9,136 bases of DNA from Rhodobacteraceae bacterium UBA1943 (lineage in GTDB: Bacteria > Pseudomonadota > Alphaproteobacteria > Rhodobacterales > Rhodobacteraceae). The notes under the pieces are model-generated. The model saw only the letters and a program-made list of their open reading frames with translations. It did not search any database and was not told where the DNA came from. Shown in pieces: positions 1 through 5,814 of the stretch; position 1 is the stretch's first letter, and every line of letters starts with the position of its first letter. The position numbers were made by a program, and so were the translations under genes. Where the stretch lies: contig DDEX01000040.1 of NCBI GenBank assembly GCA_002336845.1, positions 95,971 to 105,106 on the forward strand. Direction: 5' to 3'.

Positions 1-1272
1 GGCCTGATCGTCATCGACTTCATCGACATGGAAGAGCGGCGCCATAACGCCTCGGTCGAAAAGAAGCTGAAGGACAAGCTGAAGACCGACCGCGCACGGA
101 TTCAGGTGGGCCGCATCTCGGGCTTTGGCCTGATGGAGATGAGCCGCCAGCGCCTGCGCCCCGGTATGCTGGAATCGACCACGCAGCCGTGCAGCCATTG
201 CCATGGCACCGGCCTGATCCGGTCTGATGACAGCCTTGGCCTGCAGGTGCTGCGCGCACTGGAGGAAGAGGGCACGCGCAAACGGTCGAAAGAGGTGCTG
301 CTGAAGGCGCCGATTGGCATCGTGAACTTCCTGATCAACCAGAAGCGCGAACATATCGCGCTGATCGAGGCGCGTTATGGCATGTCGGTGCGGATCGAGG
401 CCGATCCGATGCTGGTCAGCCCCGATTATTCGATTGAAAAGTTCAAGACGGCCACCCGTGTGGTGCCGGAGCAATCGGCGGTGATCTCGGGCAATGCCAG
501 CCTGATGGGGGCCCCGGTCGAAGAGGAAGAAGAGGACTTCGTCGAGGTCGAAGAGGTCGAGGAAGCCGAGGTTGTCGAAGGGACCGAGGCTGTTCCGGCG
601 GCCGAAGGCAAGGGCGAGGGCCCGGCCAAGAAAAAGCGCCGTCGTCGGCGTCGGCGCAAGCCGGGTCAGACGGGTCAGGCCGGCGCCAATGAACTGGCTG
701 CGGACGGCGATGACGAGGGCGACGACGAAGGGGACGAGGCTGACGCAGAGGCCGAGGAGGCCACGACCGAAGCTGTCGCCGCCGAGCCGGTCGCCGAAGC
801 CCAGGCTGCTGCGGTCGAGGCCGTGGCCGAAGAGGTTCCGGTGAAAAAGGTCTCGTCCCGGTCGAAATCGACCAAGGCAAAGCCTGTTGAGGGCGACGCG
901 ACGGAGGCCAAGCCCAAGACCACGCGCAGCCGCAGCACCAAGGCCAAGGCGGCAGAGGCAGGTGCCGGGACGGAGATCGCAGCCGAGGCGGTGGCGACCG
1001 AAAAGCCCAAGACCACGCGCAGCCGCAGCACCAAGGTCAAGCCGAAGGCAGAGGCAGTCGCCGAGTCCGTGGCGGCGGTCGAGGTTGTGGCTCCGGTCGT
1101 CGAGATGGCGGCAGAGCCGGCTATGGCGGCGTTGCAGCCCGATCCGGGCCTTGCGCAGGCACCCGAGCTGAGCGCGCTGGTCCCCGATCCGCAGGATGCC
1201 CGGCCCGAAGCGGCGGTGCCGGATGAACCGGCCGCGCCAAAGCGCAAGGGCTGGTGGTCGCTGGGCCGCTAA
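1..1272 (+). CDS. rne: Ribonuclease E, C-terminal part (5' end outside window)
   Basis: RNase E is the endonuclease that starts decay of most mRNAs, matures rRNA and tRNA, and scaffolds the degradosome. The reading frame is open from base 1, so the start lies upstream; 423 residues are visible. The fragment opens with GLIVIDFIDM, whose first Asp (visible residue 6) matches the Mg-binding Asp346 of E. coli RNase E. The Zn-link CSHC follows at residues 64-67 (bases 190-201), and its spacing of 58 residues from that Asp equals the E. coli spacing. After about residue 160 the protein becomes low-complexity: an acidic stretch (about 517-590), a Lys/Arg block KKKRRRRRRRK (628-660) likely to bind RNA, a second Asp/Glu-rich stretch (about 703-765), then Ser-Arg-Ser-Thr-Lys repeats and an Ala/Val/Pro/Glu-rich end. 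This layout fits the poorly conserved scaffold half of alphaproteobacterial RNase E. The family call is very secure; partners of the tail cannot be named from sequence. Confidence 0.97.
   Translation, partial: GLIVIDFIDMEERRHNASVEKKLKDKLKTDRARIQVGRISGFGLMEMSRQRLRPGMLESTTQPCSHCHGTGLIRSDDSLGLQVLRALEEEGTRKRSKEVLLKAPIGIVNFLINQKREHIALIEARYGMSVRIEADPMLVSPDYSIEKFKTATRVVPEQSAVISGNASLMGAPVEEEEEDFVEVEEVEEAEVVEGTEAVPAAEGKGEGPAKKKRRRRRRRKPGQTGQAGANELAADGDDEGDDEGDEADAEAEEATTEAVAAEPVAEAQAAAVEAVAEEVPVKKVSSRSKSTKAKPVEGDATEAKPKTTRSRSTKAKAAEAGAGTEIAAEAVATEKPKTTRSRSTKVKPKAEAVAESVAAVEVVAPVVEMAAEPAMAALQPDPGLAQAPELSALVPDPQDARPEAAVPDEPAAPKRKGWWSLGR
910..1041 (+). repeat. Repeated TTRSRSTK segment in the rne tail
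   Basis: Bases 910-943 and 1003-1036 are identical over 34 bp and lie 93 bp (31 codons) apart in the same frame. Both encode KPKTTRSRSTK. A diverged earlier copy, SSRSKSTKAK, is encoded at 853-882. The unit is basic and lies in the disordered tail of RNase E, so it probably adds a repeated RNA- or protein-contact segment. Recombination between the identical copies would remove 31 codons without a frameshift. Confidence 0.85.
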
Positions 1273-1279
1273 AAGATCA

Positions 1280-1313
1280 GGGGCGGCAGGGAAACCTGCC
1301 GCCCCGTTCTTTT
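1280..1313 (+). terminator. Rho-independent terminator after rne, probably bidirectional
   Basis: A perfect 11-bp GC-rich stem (1280-1290 with 1295-1305) closes a GAAA loop and is followed by GTTCTTTT on the plus strand. It starts 7 bases after the rne stop codon. Read on the minus strand, the same hairpin lies just past the end of the convergent tusA-type gene and is followed by TGATCTTTT, so it probably ends both transcripts. Confidence 0.88.
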
Positions 1314-1318
1314 CGCCC

Positions 1319-1555
1319 TTAGTCTTTCTGGCCGCGCCGGATCAGATACAGCGCCACGGGGCCATCGCGTCCTGCACCCAGAAACTCATGCCCGGCTTCG
1401 GCGCAGAAATGCGGCAGGTCGATTGCCGCCATCGCATCTGTCGCGCGAACCCGCAGCACATGCCCGGGCCGCATCGCCATCAACCGCTTGCGCGCCCGCA
1501 AGACGGGCAGGGGGCACAACAACCCCTCGCAGTCGATTTCCTGATCCCATTCCAT
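1319..1555 (-). CDS. TusA-family sulfur carrier / sulfurtransferase
   Basis: This encodes a 78-residue cytoplasmic protein, the normal size for the TusA (SirA/YeeD) family. These proteins carry persulfide sulfur on a Cys at the start of helix 1 and pass it on for tRNA thiolation, molybdenum cofactor enzymes or sulfur oxidation. The hallmark GLLCPLPVLRARKRL is at residues 11-25, with the expected active Cys14 in CPLP. A second Cys9 (DCEGLLC) and Cys51 (HFCAEAGHEF) are also present; the latter region is typical of the family. The ATG at 1555 was chosen because the conserved fold begins right after it, although the upstream AGGCAGG is a modest ribosome binding site. The frame extends further upstream but without family features. 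The gene is divergent from ccdA and convergent with rne. Which acceptor it serves is not visible, so I do not assign the symbol tusA itself. Confidence 0.9.
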   Translation of the reverse strand: MEWDQEIDCEGLLCPLPVLRARKRLMAMRPGHVLRVRATDAMAAIDLPHFCAEAGHEFLGAGRDGPVALYLIRRGQKD

Positions 1556-1607
1556 GCCTGCCTGATACCGCCCTGCCACCGGCCACGCCAGTCCTGACGC
1601 ATCTGTG

Positions 1608-1633
1608 ACCCGGCGCCCATCCCTTTGCCGGGT
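1608..1633. promoter_or_regulatory. Inverted repeat in the tusA-type/ccdA divergent spacer
   Basis: ACCCGGC (1608-1614) and GCCGGGT (1627-1633) form a perfect 7-bp inverted repeat with a 12-base spacer. It lies in the 124-base gap between two divergent genes and could be an operator or merely a GC-rich chance palindrome. No specific regulator can be named. Confidence 0.3.
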
Positions 1634-1660
1634 GACGTTCGTCGCCCGGCGCGCTATCAG
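1632..1660 (+). promoter_or_regulatory. Possible sigma-70-like promoter for ccdA
   Basis: GTGACG (1632-1637) and TATCAG (1655-1660) each match 4 of 6 consensus bases and are separated by 17 bases. Transcription would begin only a few bases before the ccdA ribosome binding site, giving a very short leader. This is weak evidence and a pattern-based guess. Confidence 0.22.
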
Positions 1661-1679
1661 CAAGGGGCAGGAGGGCCCC

Positions 1680-2420
1680 ATGTTCGGCATCGACATTCTT
1701 GACGCAAGCCTTTTGCCCGCCCTGCTGGTTGCTTTGGCCGCGGGTGTCCTGTCGTTCCTGTCACCCTGCGTGCTGCCCATCGTGCCGCCCTATCTGGCCT
1801 ATATGTCGGGTATTTCGGTGGGTGAGATGAAACAGGGCCGTGCGCCCGTTCTGGCGGCGCTGTTCTTCGTGCTGGGGCTTTCGACGGTGTTCCTGCTGCT
1901 GGGGGCGGCGGCTTCGGCCTTTGGCGCGCTGCTGCTTGGCTATACCGACACGCTGTCCACCGTGGCCGGGATCGTGGTGATGATCTTTGGCGCGCATTTC
2001 CTGCGGATCTTCCGCATTCCTCTGTTTGACCGCGAGATGCGGCTGGACGCACAGGCGCAGGGCGGCTCGGCCCTTGGGGCCTATGCGCTGGGGCTGGCCT
2101 TCGCCTTTGGCTGGACGCCCTGCATCGGCCCGCAACTCGCTGCGATCCTGACGCTGGCGGCGCAAGAGGGCTCGGTCGGGCGCGGGGGGGTGTTGCTTGC
2201 GGTTTACGCGCTTGGGCTGGGCCTGCCATTTCTGGCGGTGGCCATGTTCATGGCGCGGATGATGCCCGTCATGGCCTTTTTCAAGCGCCATATGGAGCGG
2301 ATCGAGCGGATTTCGGGCTTGATGTTGTGGACCATCGGTCTGCTGATGCTGACCGGCGGATTTTCAGCCTTTTCCTATTGGCTGTTGGAGCATGTTCCAT
2401 TTCTTGCCGAGATCGGTTGA
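1680..2420 (+). CDS. ccdA: CcdA-type membrane thiol-disulfide transporter (cytochrome c biogenesis)
   Basis: This encodes a 246-residue, almost wholly hydrophobic protein of the short CcdA/DsbD-beta family with about six membrane helices. It moves reducing equivalents from cytoplasmic thioredoxin across the inner membrane to periplasmic thiol proteins, for example those preparing apocytochrome c for heme ligation. The two redox cysteines are in place: Cys30 in LSFLSPCVLPIVPPY (helix 1) and Cys148 in GWTPCIGP (helix 4). The start at 1680 is supported by AGGAGGG at 1669-1675, four bases before the ATG; the frame stays open upstream to 1605, but that extension (MTRRPSLCR...) is not hydrophobic and lacks a ribosome binding site. 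It heads a co-directional run with the hydrolase-like gene 41 bases downstream. No periplasmic partner such as a TlpA/CcmG-like protein is encoded nearby. The family call is secure; the actual client (cytochrome c or another thiol protein) is inferred. Confidence 0.94.
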   Translation: MFGIDILDASLLPALLVALAAGVLSFLSPCVLPIVPPYLAYMSGISVGEMKQGRAPVLAALFFVLGLSTVFLLLGAAASAFGALLLGYTDTLSTVAGIVVMIFGAHFLRIFRIPLFDREMRLDAQAQGGSALGAYALGLAFAFGWTPCIGPQLAAILTLAAQEGSVGRGGVLLAVYALGLGLPFLAVAMFMARMMPVMAFFKRHMERIERISGLMLWTIGLLMLTGGFSAFSYWLLEHVPFLAEIG

Positions 2421-2461
2421 CCTGTCCCGAAATCGCCTAATTCGATGGGCAGAAAGGCCGG

Positions 2462-3691
2462 ATGGATCACGCGCCACCCCTATCGGAAAGCCCGGTGAAA
2501 ACCCGCCCCTTCCGGCGGCGGGTCTTTTATCTGCCCGGTTACGATCCTTTCCACCCCCGCCGCTATCGCGAGCTTTACCGGAAAGAGGCCAAGGCACAGG
2601 CGGCCGTTTCCGGCTATGACATAGCCCTGCGACCGCGCAAGGGCGATGGCCCCTATGGCTGGCATATCACGGCGCAGATCGACGGGGCAGATTGTGTGGC
2701 GGACATGCAGGTGCTGGTCTGGGCCGATATCGTCAAGGCCTCTATGGCCCATGGCATAGGGGCGACCTATCTGCAACTGTTTCGAACCGCCTGGGTCTAT
2801 ATTGCCACGGGGGCATTGTTCCGGCTGATGCGGCTGCGCAAGGGGCCGATGATTGCCGCACTTTATCCGGTGGCGTTCCTTCTGGGCCAACTGGCACTTG
2901 CGCTGGCTGCGGGCATCGGGCTGGGCGCAGAACTGTCGCGGGCGATCCATTCGGCGGCAGGCTGGGTGGTGGGCCCGCCGCTGGTTTGGCTGATCCTGCG
3001 GCTGTTCCGGCGCTGGGACCACAAGGTTTATGCCTATTACCTGATGCACGACTATGCCTATTCGGCCCAAAGCAGCGGGGCCACGCCGCCCGAACTGGCA
3101 GCGCGGATGCGCGCCTTTCAGGGTCAGATCGCGACGGCCCTTGGTGGAAATTCTGATGAGGTACTGGTGATCGGCCATTCTTCGGGCGCGCATCTGGGGG
3201 TGTCGATCCTGGCCGATCTGATCCGGCAGGGCCTGCCGGAGAAGCGGCCGGAACTGTCGTTCCTGACCTTGGGGCAGGTGGTGCCGATGGTGTCCTTCCT
3301 GCCCGAGGCCCGGCAGTTGCGCGGCGACCTTGCCTTTCTGTCGGCCAGCGATGCGCTGACCTGGATCGATATTTCCGCCCCCGGCGACGGTTGCGCCTTT
3401 GCCCTATGCGACCCGGTGGCGGTGTCGGGCGTCGCGCCCAAGGACAAACGCTGGCCACTGATTCTGTCGGCGGCTTTCACCCAAACCCTGTCGCCCGAGC
3501 GATGGAAGGCGTTGCGCTGGCGGTTCTTTCGCCTGCATTTCCAGTATCTGTGCGCATTTGACCGCCCCGGCGACTACGATTACTTCCAGATCACCGCCGG
3601 GCCGAAAACCCTGGCGCAACGCTATGCTGGCCGCGAGCCGTCGAAAAGCCGTATCGAAACCCCGCTTTCGGGCTATACCTCGACGACATGA
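2462..3691 (+). CDS. Uncharacterised membrane alpha/beta-hydrolase-like protein
   Basis: I do not recognise a named family for this 409-residue protein. It begins with a basic segment and RRVFYLPGYDPFHPRRYRELYRKE (about 19-42), reminiscent of the first strand and loop of alpha/beta hydrolases. Two hydrophobic segments follow (about 130-152 and 167-183), which likely anchor it in the membrane by a hairpin inserted in the fold. Then comes DEVLVIGHSSGAHLGVSI with a GxSxG nucleophile elbow, Ser240 in GHSSG (238-242). Asp309 (APGDGC) or a nearby Asp could be the acid, and His359 (RLHFQYL) the base, but I cannot assign these firmly. A Tyr/Asp-rich motif FDRPGDYDYFQITAGP stands near the C-terminus. 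A lipid-like ester or thioester substrate would fit a membrane-bound hydrolase, but this is inference. An alternative start is GTG 2495, preceded by GGAAAG. The stop overlaps the P450 start (ATGA). Confidence 0.75.
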   Translation: MDHAPPLSESPVKTRPFRRRVFYLPGYDPFHPRRYRELYRKEAKAQAAVSGYDIALRPRKGDGPYGWHITAQIDGADCVADMQVLVWADIVKASMAHGIGATYLQLFRTAWVYIATGALFRLMRLRKGPMIAALYPVAFLLGQLALALAAGIGLGAELSRAIHSAAGWVVGPPLVWLILRLFRRWDHKVYAYYLMHDYAYSAQSSGATPPELAARMRAFQGQIATALGGNSDEVLVIGHSSGAHLGVSILADLIRQGLPEKRPELSFLTLGQVVPMVSFLPEARQLRGDLAFLSASDALTWIDISAPGDGCAFALCDPVAVSGVAPKDKRWPLILSAAFTQTLSPERWKALRWRFFRLHFQYLCAFDRPGDYDYFQITAGPKTLAQRYAGREPSKSRIETPLSGYTSTT

Positions 3692-5037
3692 CGCCCCCGA
3701 AACCCGAACCCCGGCCCGACCGCGTATCGCTGTGGCGCTATCTGCGCCTGTTCCGGCAGGATATCCTTTCGGCCCAACCGGCGCGGCTCTACCGCGCCAT
3801 GATGGCCGAATTCCGTACGCCGTTCTTTCGCAGCTATCTGTGCAATGATCCGGCGCTGGTGAACCGGGTCTTGGTGGAAACCCCTGACGACTTTCCGAAA
3901 TCAAACCGCATCCGGGCCGGGCTGGAACCGTTGCTGGGCAATTCGGTCTTTGTCACCAATGGCGAGGTGTGGAAGCATCAGCGCCGCATCATCGATCCGG
4001 CCTTCGAGGGCGGACGGCTGCGCGGCACCTTTCCGGCCATGCTGGCGGCGGGGCAGGCGGCGGTGGCGCGGCTGGAGGCGGGAGTGATCGAGGTGGAGGA
4101 ACTGGCCAGCCACGCCGCCGCCGATGTGATCTTTCGCACCCTGTTCTCGATTCCGATTGAACACGAACTTGCCGCTCGCGTGTTCCACGAATTCCGTGCC
4201 TATCAGCGCAGCCAGCCTATCCTGAACCTGGCGGCCTTTCTGCCCTTGCCGAACTGGTTTCCGCGCTTTCACCGCAGCAGCACCCGCCAGGCGGCGGCGT
4301 CGATCCGCGGGCTGATTGAACGGCTGTGCGCCGAACGGGCGGCACAGATTGCGGCTGGAACTGCGCCGGACGATCTGGCGACCAAGATCATGACCACCCC
4401 CGATCCGGCAACCGACCAGTTGTTCACCACGGGCGAGATGGTCGATCAGGTGGCGATCTTCTTTCTGGCCGGGCATGAAACCTCGGCTTCGGCGCTGGCT
4501 TGGGCGCTGTATCTCTTGGCCAGCCATCCGCAGGTGCAGGACCGGGTGGCGGCAGAGGCGGCAACATTGGGCGACGCGCCCGACTTTGCCGCCCTGTCCC
4601 GGCTGAAGCTGACGCGCGATGTGTTCCGCGAGACGTTGCGCCTTTATCCTCCGGTGCCGATGATAGTGCGGCAAAACCGCTGTCCGGTGCGGTTTCGCGC
4701 GCGCGATATCGCGGCGGGCGGGCAGATCGTGATCTCGCCCTGGCATCTGCACCGCCACGAGCGGCTGTGGCAGACGCCCGACGACTTTGACCCCGAACGC
4801 TGGCAGACCGAAGCGGGCCGCGTTTCGGCCCGTGATGGGTTTATCCCGTTTTCGGCAGGCCCGCGGGTCTGCCCCGGTGCCGGATTTGCCATGATCGAGG
4901 GGCCTTTGCTGCTGGCCCTGCTGGTGCGTGCCATGCGGTTCACCCCCACCGATACCCCGGTTCCGGTGGCGCATCTGACCGTACGGGCGCGGGATGGCAT
5001 CCGTCTGCGGGCCACGGCGCGTGTGGCGGCTGTCTGA
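3688..5037 (+). CDS. Cytochrome P450 monooxygenase
   Basis: This encodes a 449-residue soluble P450. It would use O2 and two electrons to hydroxylate or otherwise oxidise an organic substrate. All signature elements are visible: the I-helix oxygen-activation motif AGHET (261-265), the K-helix ExxR as ETLR (Glu315, Arg318), the FDPERW segment (Arg371) and the heme loop FSAGPRVCPG with the thiolate ligand Cys395. The WKHQRRIIDPAF segment near residue 100 is the usual C-helix WxxxR heme-propionate contact. There is no N-terminal membrane anchor and no fused reductase, so external redox partners are required; none is encoded in this window. The start ATG overlaps the stop of the upstream hydrolase-like gene by four bases and has no clear ribosome binding site of its own, which suggests translational coupling. 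The motifs (AGHET, WKHQRR) resemble bacterial P450s related to the fatty-acid/CYP4-like branch, but the substrate is unknown. Confidence 0.95.
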   Translation: MTPPKPEPRPDRVSLWRYLRLFRQDILSAQPARLYRAMMAEFRTPFFRSYLCNDPALVNRVLVETPDDFPKSNRIRAGLEPLLGNSVFVTNGEVWKHQRRIIDPAFEGGRLRGTFPAMLAAGQAAVARLEAGVIEVEELASHAAADVIFRTLFSIPIEHELAARVFHEFRAYQRSQPILNLAAFLPLPNWFPRFHRSSTRQAAASIRGLIERLCAERAAQIAAGTAPDDLATKIMTTPDPATDQLFTTGEMVDQVAIFFLAGHETSASALAWALYLLASHPQVQDRVAAEAATLGDAPDFAALSRLKLTRDVFRETLRLYPPVPMIVRQNRCPVRFRARDIAAGGQIVISPWHLHRHERLWQTPDDFDPERWQTEAGRVSARDGFIPFSAGPRVCPGAGFAMIEGPLLLALLVRAMRFTPTDTPVPVAHLTVRARDGIRLRATARVAAV

Positions 5038-5061
5038 CAGGAATGCGGGCTTGCATCATGC

Positions 5062-5084
5062 GGCACAGACGTCATAACTGTGCC
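5062..5084. promoter_or_regulatory. Perfect 7+7 bp inverted repeat between P450 and gntR-type gene
   Basis: GGCACAG (5062-5068) and CTGTGCC (5078-5084) flank nine bases in the 73-base gap. The site lies 26 bases before the regulator's preferred start codon, a position suited to an autoregulatory operator. It could instead act as a weak hairpin after the P450 gene, but no T-run follows directly. Confidence 0.4.
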
Positions 5085-5110
5085 CCGATCCTTTGATGCC
5101 GCAGGCCCCG

Positions 5111-5770
5111 ATGAACGCCGAAGACCGCAAGATCCCCAGCCACGAACTGACCTATGTCCGCCTGCGCGACATGGTGCTGTTCGGCCATCTGGAACCGGGC
5201 CAGCCGGTGACGATTCAGGGCCTTGTCGGTGATCTTGAGGCCGGGATGACCCCGGTGCGCGAGGCGATCCGCCGGCTGACCGCCGAGGGCGCGCTGCTGC
5301 CACAGGGCAACCGCCGTGTGACGGTGCCACGGCTGACGGCTTCGACTCTGGAGCAACTGGCCTTTGCCCGCCTGACCATTGAGCACAAGCTCGCAGAGCT
5401 TGCGGGCGCGCGGATGACGCCCGCGCTGATCGCGCGGCTGACCGTCCTTGACGATCAGGTGAATGCCGCGATCCGGGATGGCGATATATCCGCCTATCTT
5501 GCCTCGAACCACGCGTTTCACTTCGCACTTTACGAGGCGTCGGAGGCGGCGGTTCTGGTGGATATGGCGCGCTCGCTATGGCTGCGTTTCGGCCCGTCAC
5601 TGCGCGTGGTGGCAGCCCTGCCCGGGGTGACAAGCCAGACCGACAACCATGCGCAGGCGATTGCTGCGATGCGGGCAGGCGATCCGACCGGCCTGGCCGA
5701 AGCAATGCGAAACGATATCGCCCAAGGCGTCGGCCATGTGCGTGCCGCCTTGGAAAGCGGGGCCGTCTAG
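5111..5770 (+). CDS. GntR-family transcriptional regulator, FadR/FCD subfamily
   Basis: This encodes a 219-residue DNA-binding regulator. The N-terminal winged helix-turn-helix runs from about 10 to 75 and contains the typical MTPVREAIRRLTAEGAL helix pair followed by the RRVTVP wing. The C-terminal all-helical FCD domain (about 85-215) usually binds a carboxylate ligand, often through a metal held by Asp/Asn and three His. Here the matching positions appear to be Asn133 and His137 (NHAFH), His180 (DNHAQAI) and Asp202, where a His is usual. ATG 5111 is preferred because GCAGG lies five bases upstream; ATG 5096 and TTG 5093 are in frame but lack a ribosome binding site. It follows the P450 gene by 73 bases on the same strand and ends convergently against glpX. 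It may control its own expression and the P450 operon, judged only by position. Confidence 0.88.
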   Translation: MNAEDRKIPSHELTYVRLRDMVLFGHLEPGQPVTIQGLVGDLEAGMTPVREAIRRLTAEGALLPQGNRRVTVPRLTASTLEQLAFARLTIEHKLAELAGARMTPALIARLTVLDDQVNAAIRDGDISAYLASNHAFHFALYEASEAAVLVDMARSLWLRFGPSLRVVAALPGVTSQTDNHAQAIAAMRAGDPTGLAEAMRNDIAQGVGHVRAALESGAV

Positions 5771-5777
5771 GCCCCGC
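5757..5777. terminator. Hairpin between convergent gntR-type gene and glpX
   Basis: GCGGGGCC (5757-5764) pairs perfectly with GGCCCCGC (5770-5777) around a 5-base loop. The regulator's TAG stop spans the loop and the first base of the 3' arm. Read from glpX on the minus strand, the hairpin is followed by TTT, so it may terminate glpX; on the plus strand there is no T-run, so termination of the regulator gene is less certain. Confidence 0.55.
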
Positions 5778-5780
5778 CAG

Positions 5781-5814
5781 CCCGTGCTTACTTGATCCCC
5801 GTGCTTACTTGATC
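5781..5814. repeat. Perfect 17-bp tandem duplication over the glpX stop codon
   Basis: Bases 5781-5797 and 5798-5814 are identical 17-mers (CCCGTGCTTACTTGATC on the plus strand). The copy at 5798-5814 contains the last two codons and the TAA stop of glpX; the other copy lies directly downstream of the stop. Because 17 is not a multiple of 3 but the first copy already ends the frame, the protein is unaffected. It looks like a slippage or short-homology duplication. Confidence 0.92.

Noticed and set aside
675..1247. Minus-strand open frame rich in Ala/Ser opposite rne
   Set aside because: It mirrors the low-complexity tail of RNase E and has no start signal or family feature.
1605..1679. N-terminal extension of ccdA
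   Set aside because: The extension is in frame but lacks a ribosome binding site and is not membrane-like, while the ATG at 1680 has a strong AGGAGGG and begins the conserved protein.
3901..4974. Minus-strand open frame of 357 codons opposite the P450 gene
   Set aside because: The P450 on the plus strand has all signature motifs; the opposite translation is Arg/Gln/His-rich with no recognisable fold.
5093..5110. Earlier TTG/ATG starts for the GntR-type regulator
   Set aside because: No ribosome binding site precedes them, whereas GCAGG is well placed for the ATG at 5111; the ATG at 5096 cannot be fully excluded.
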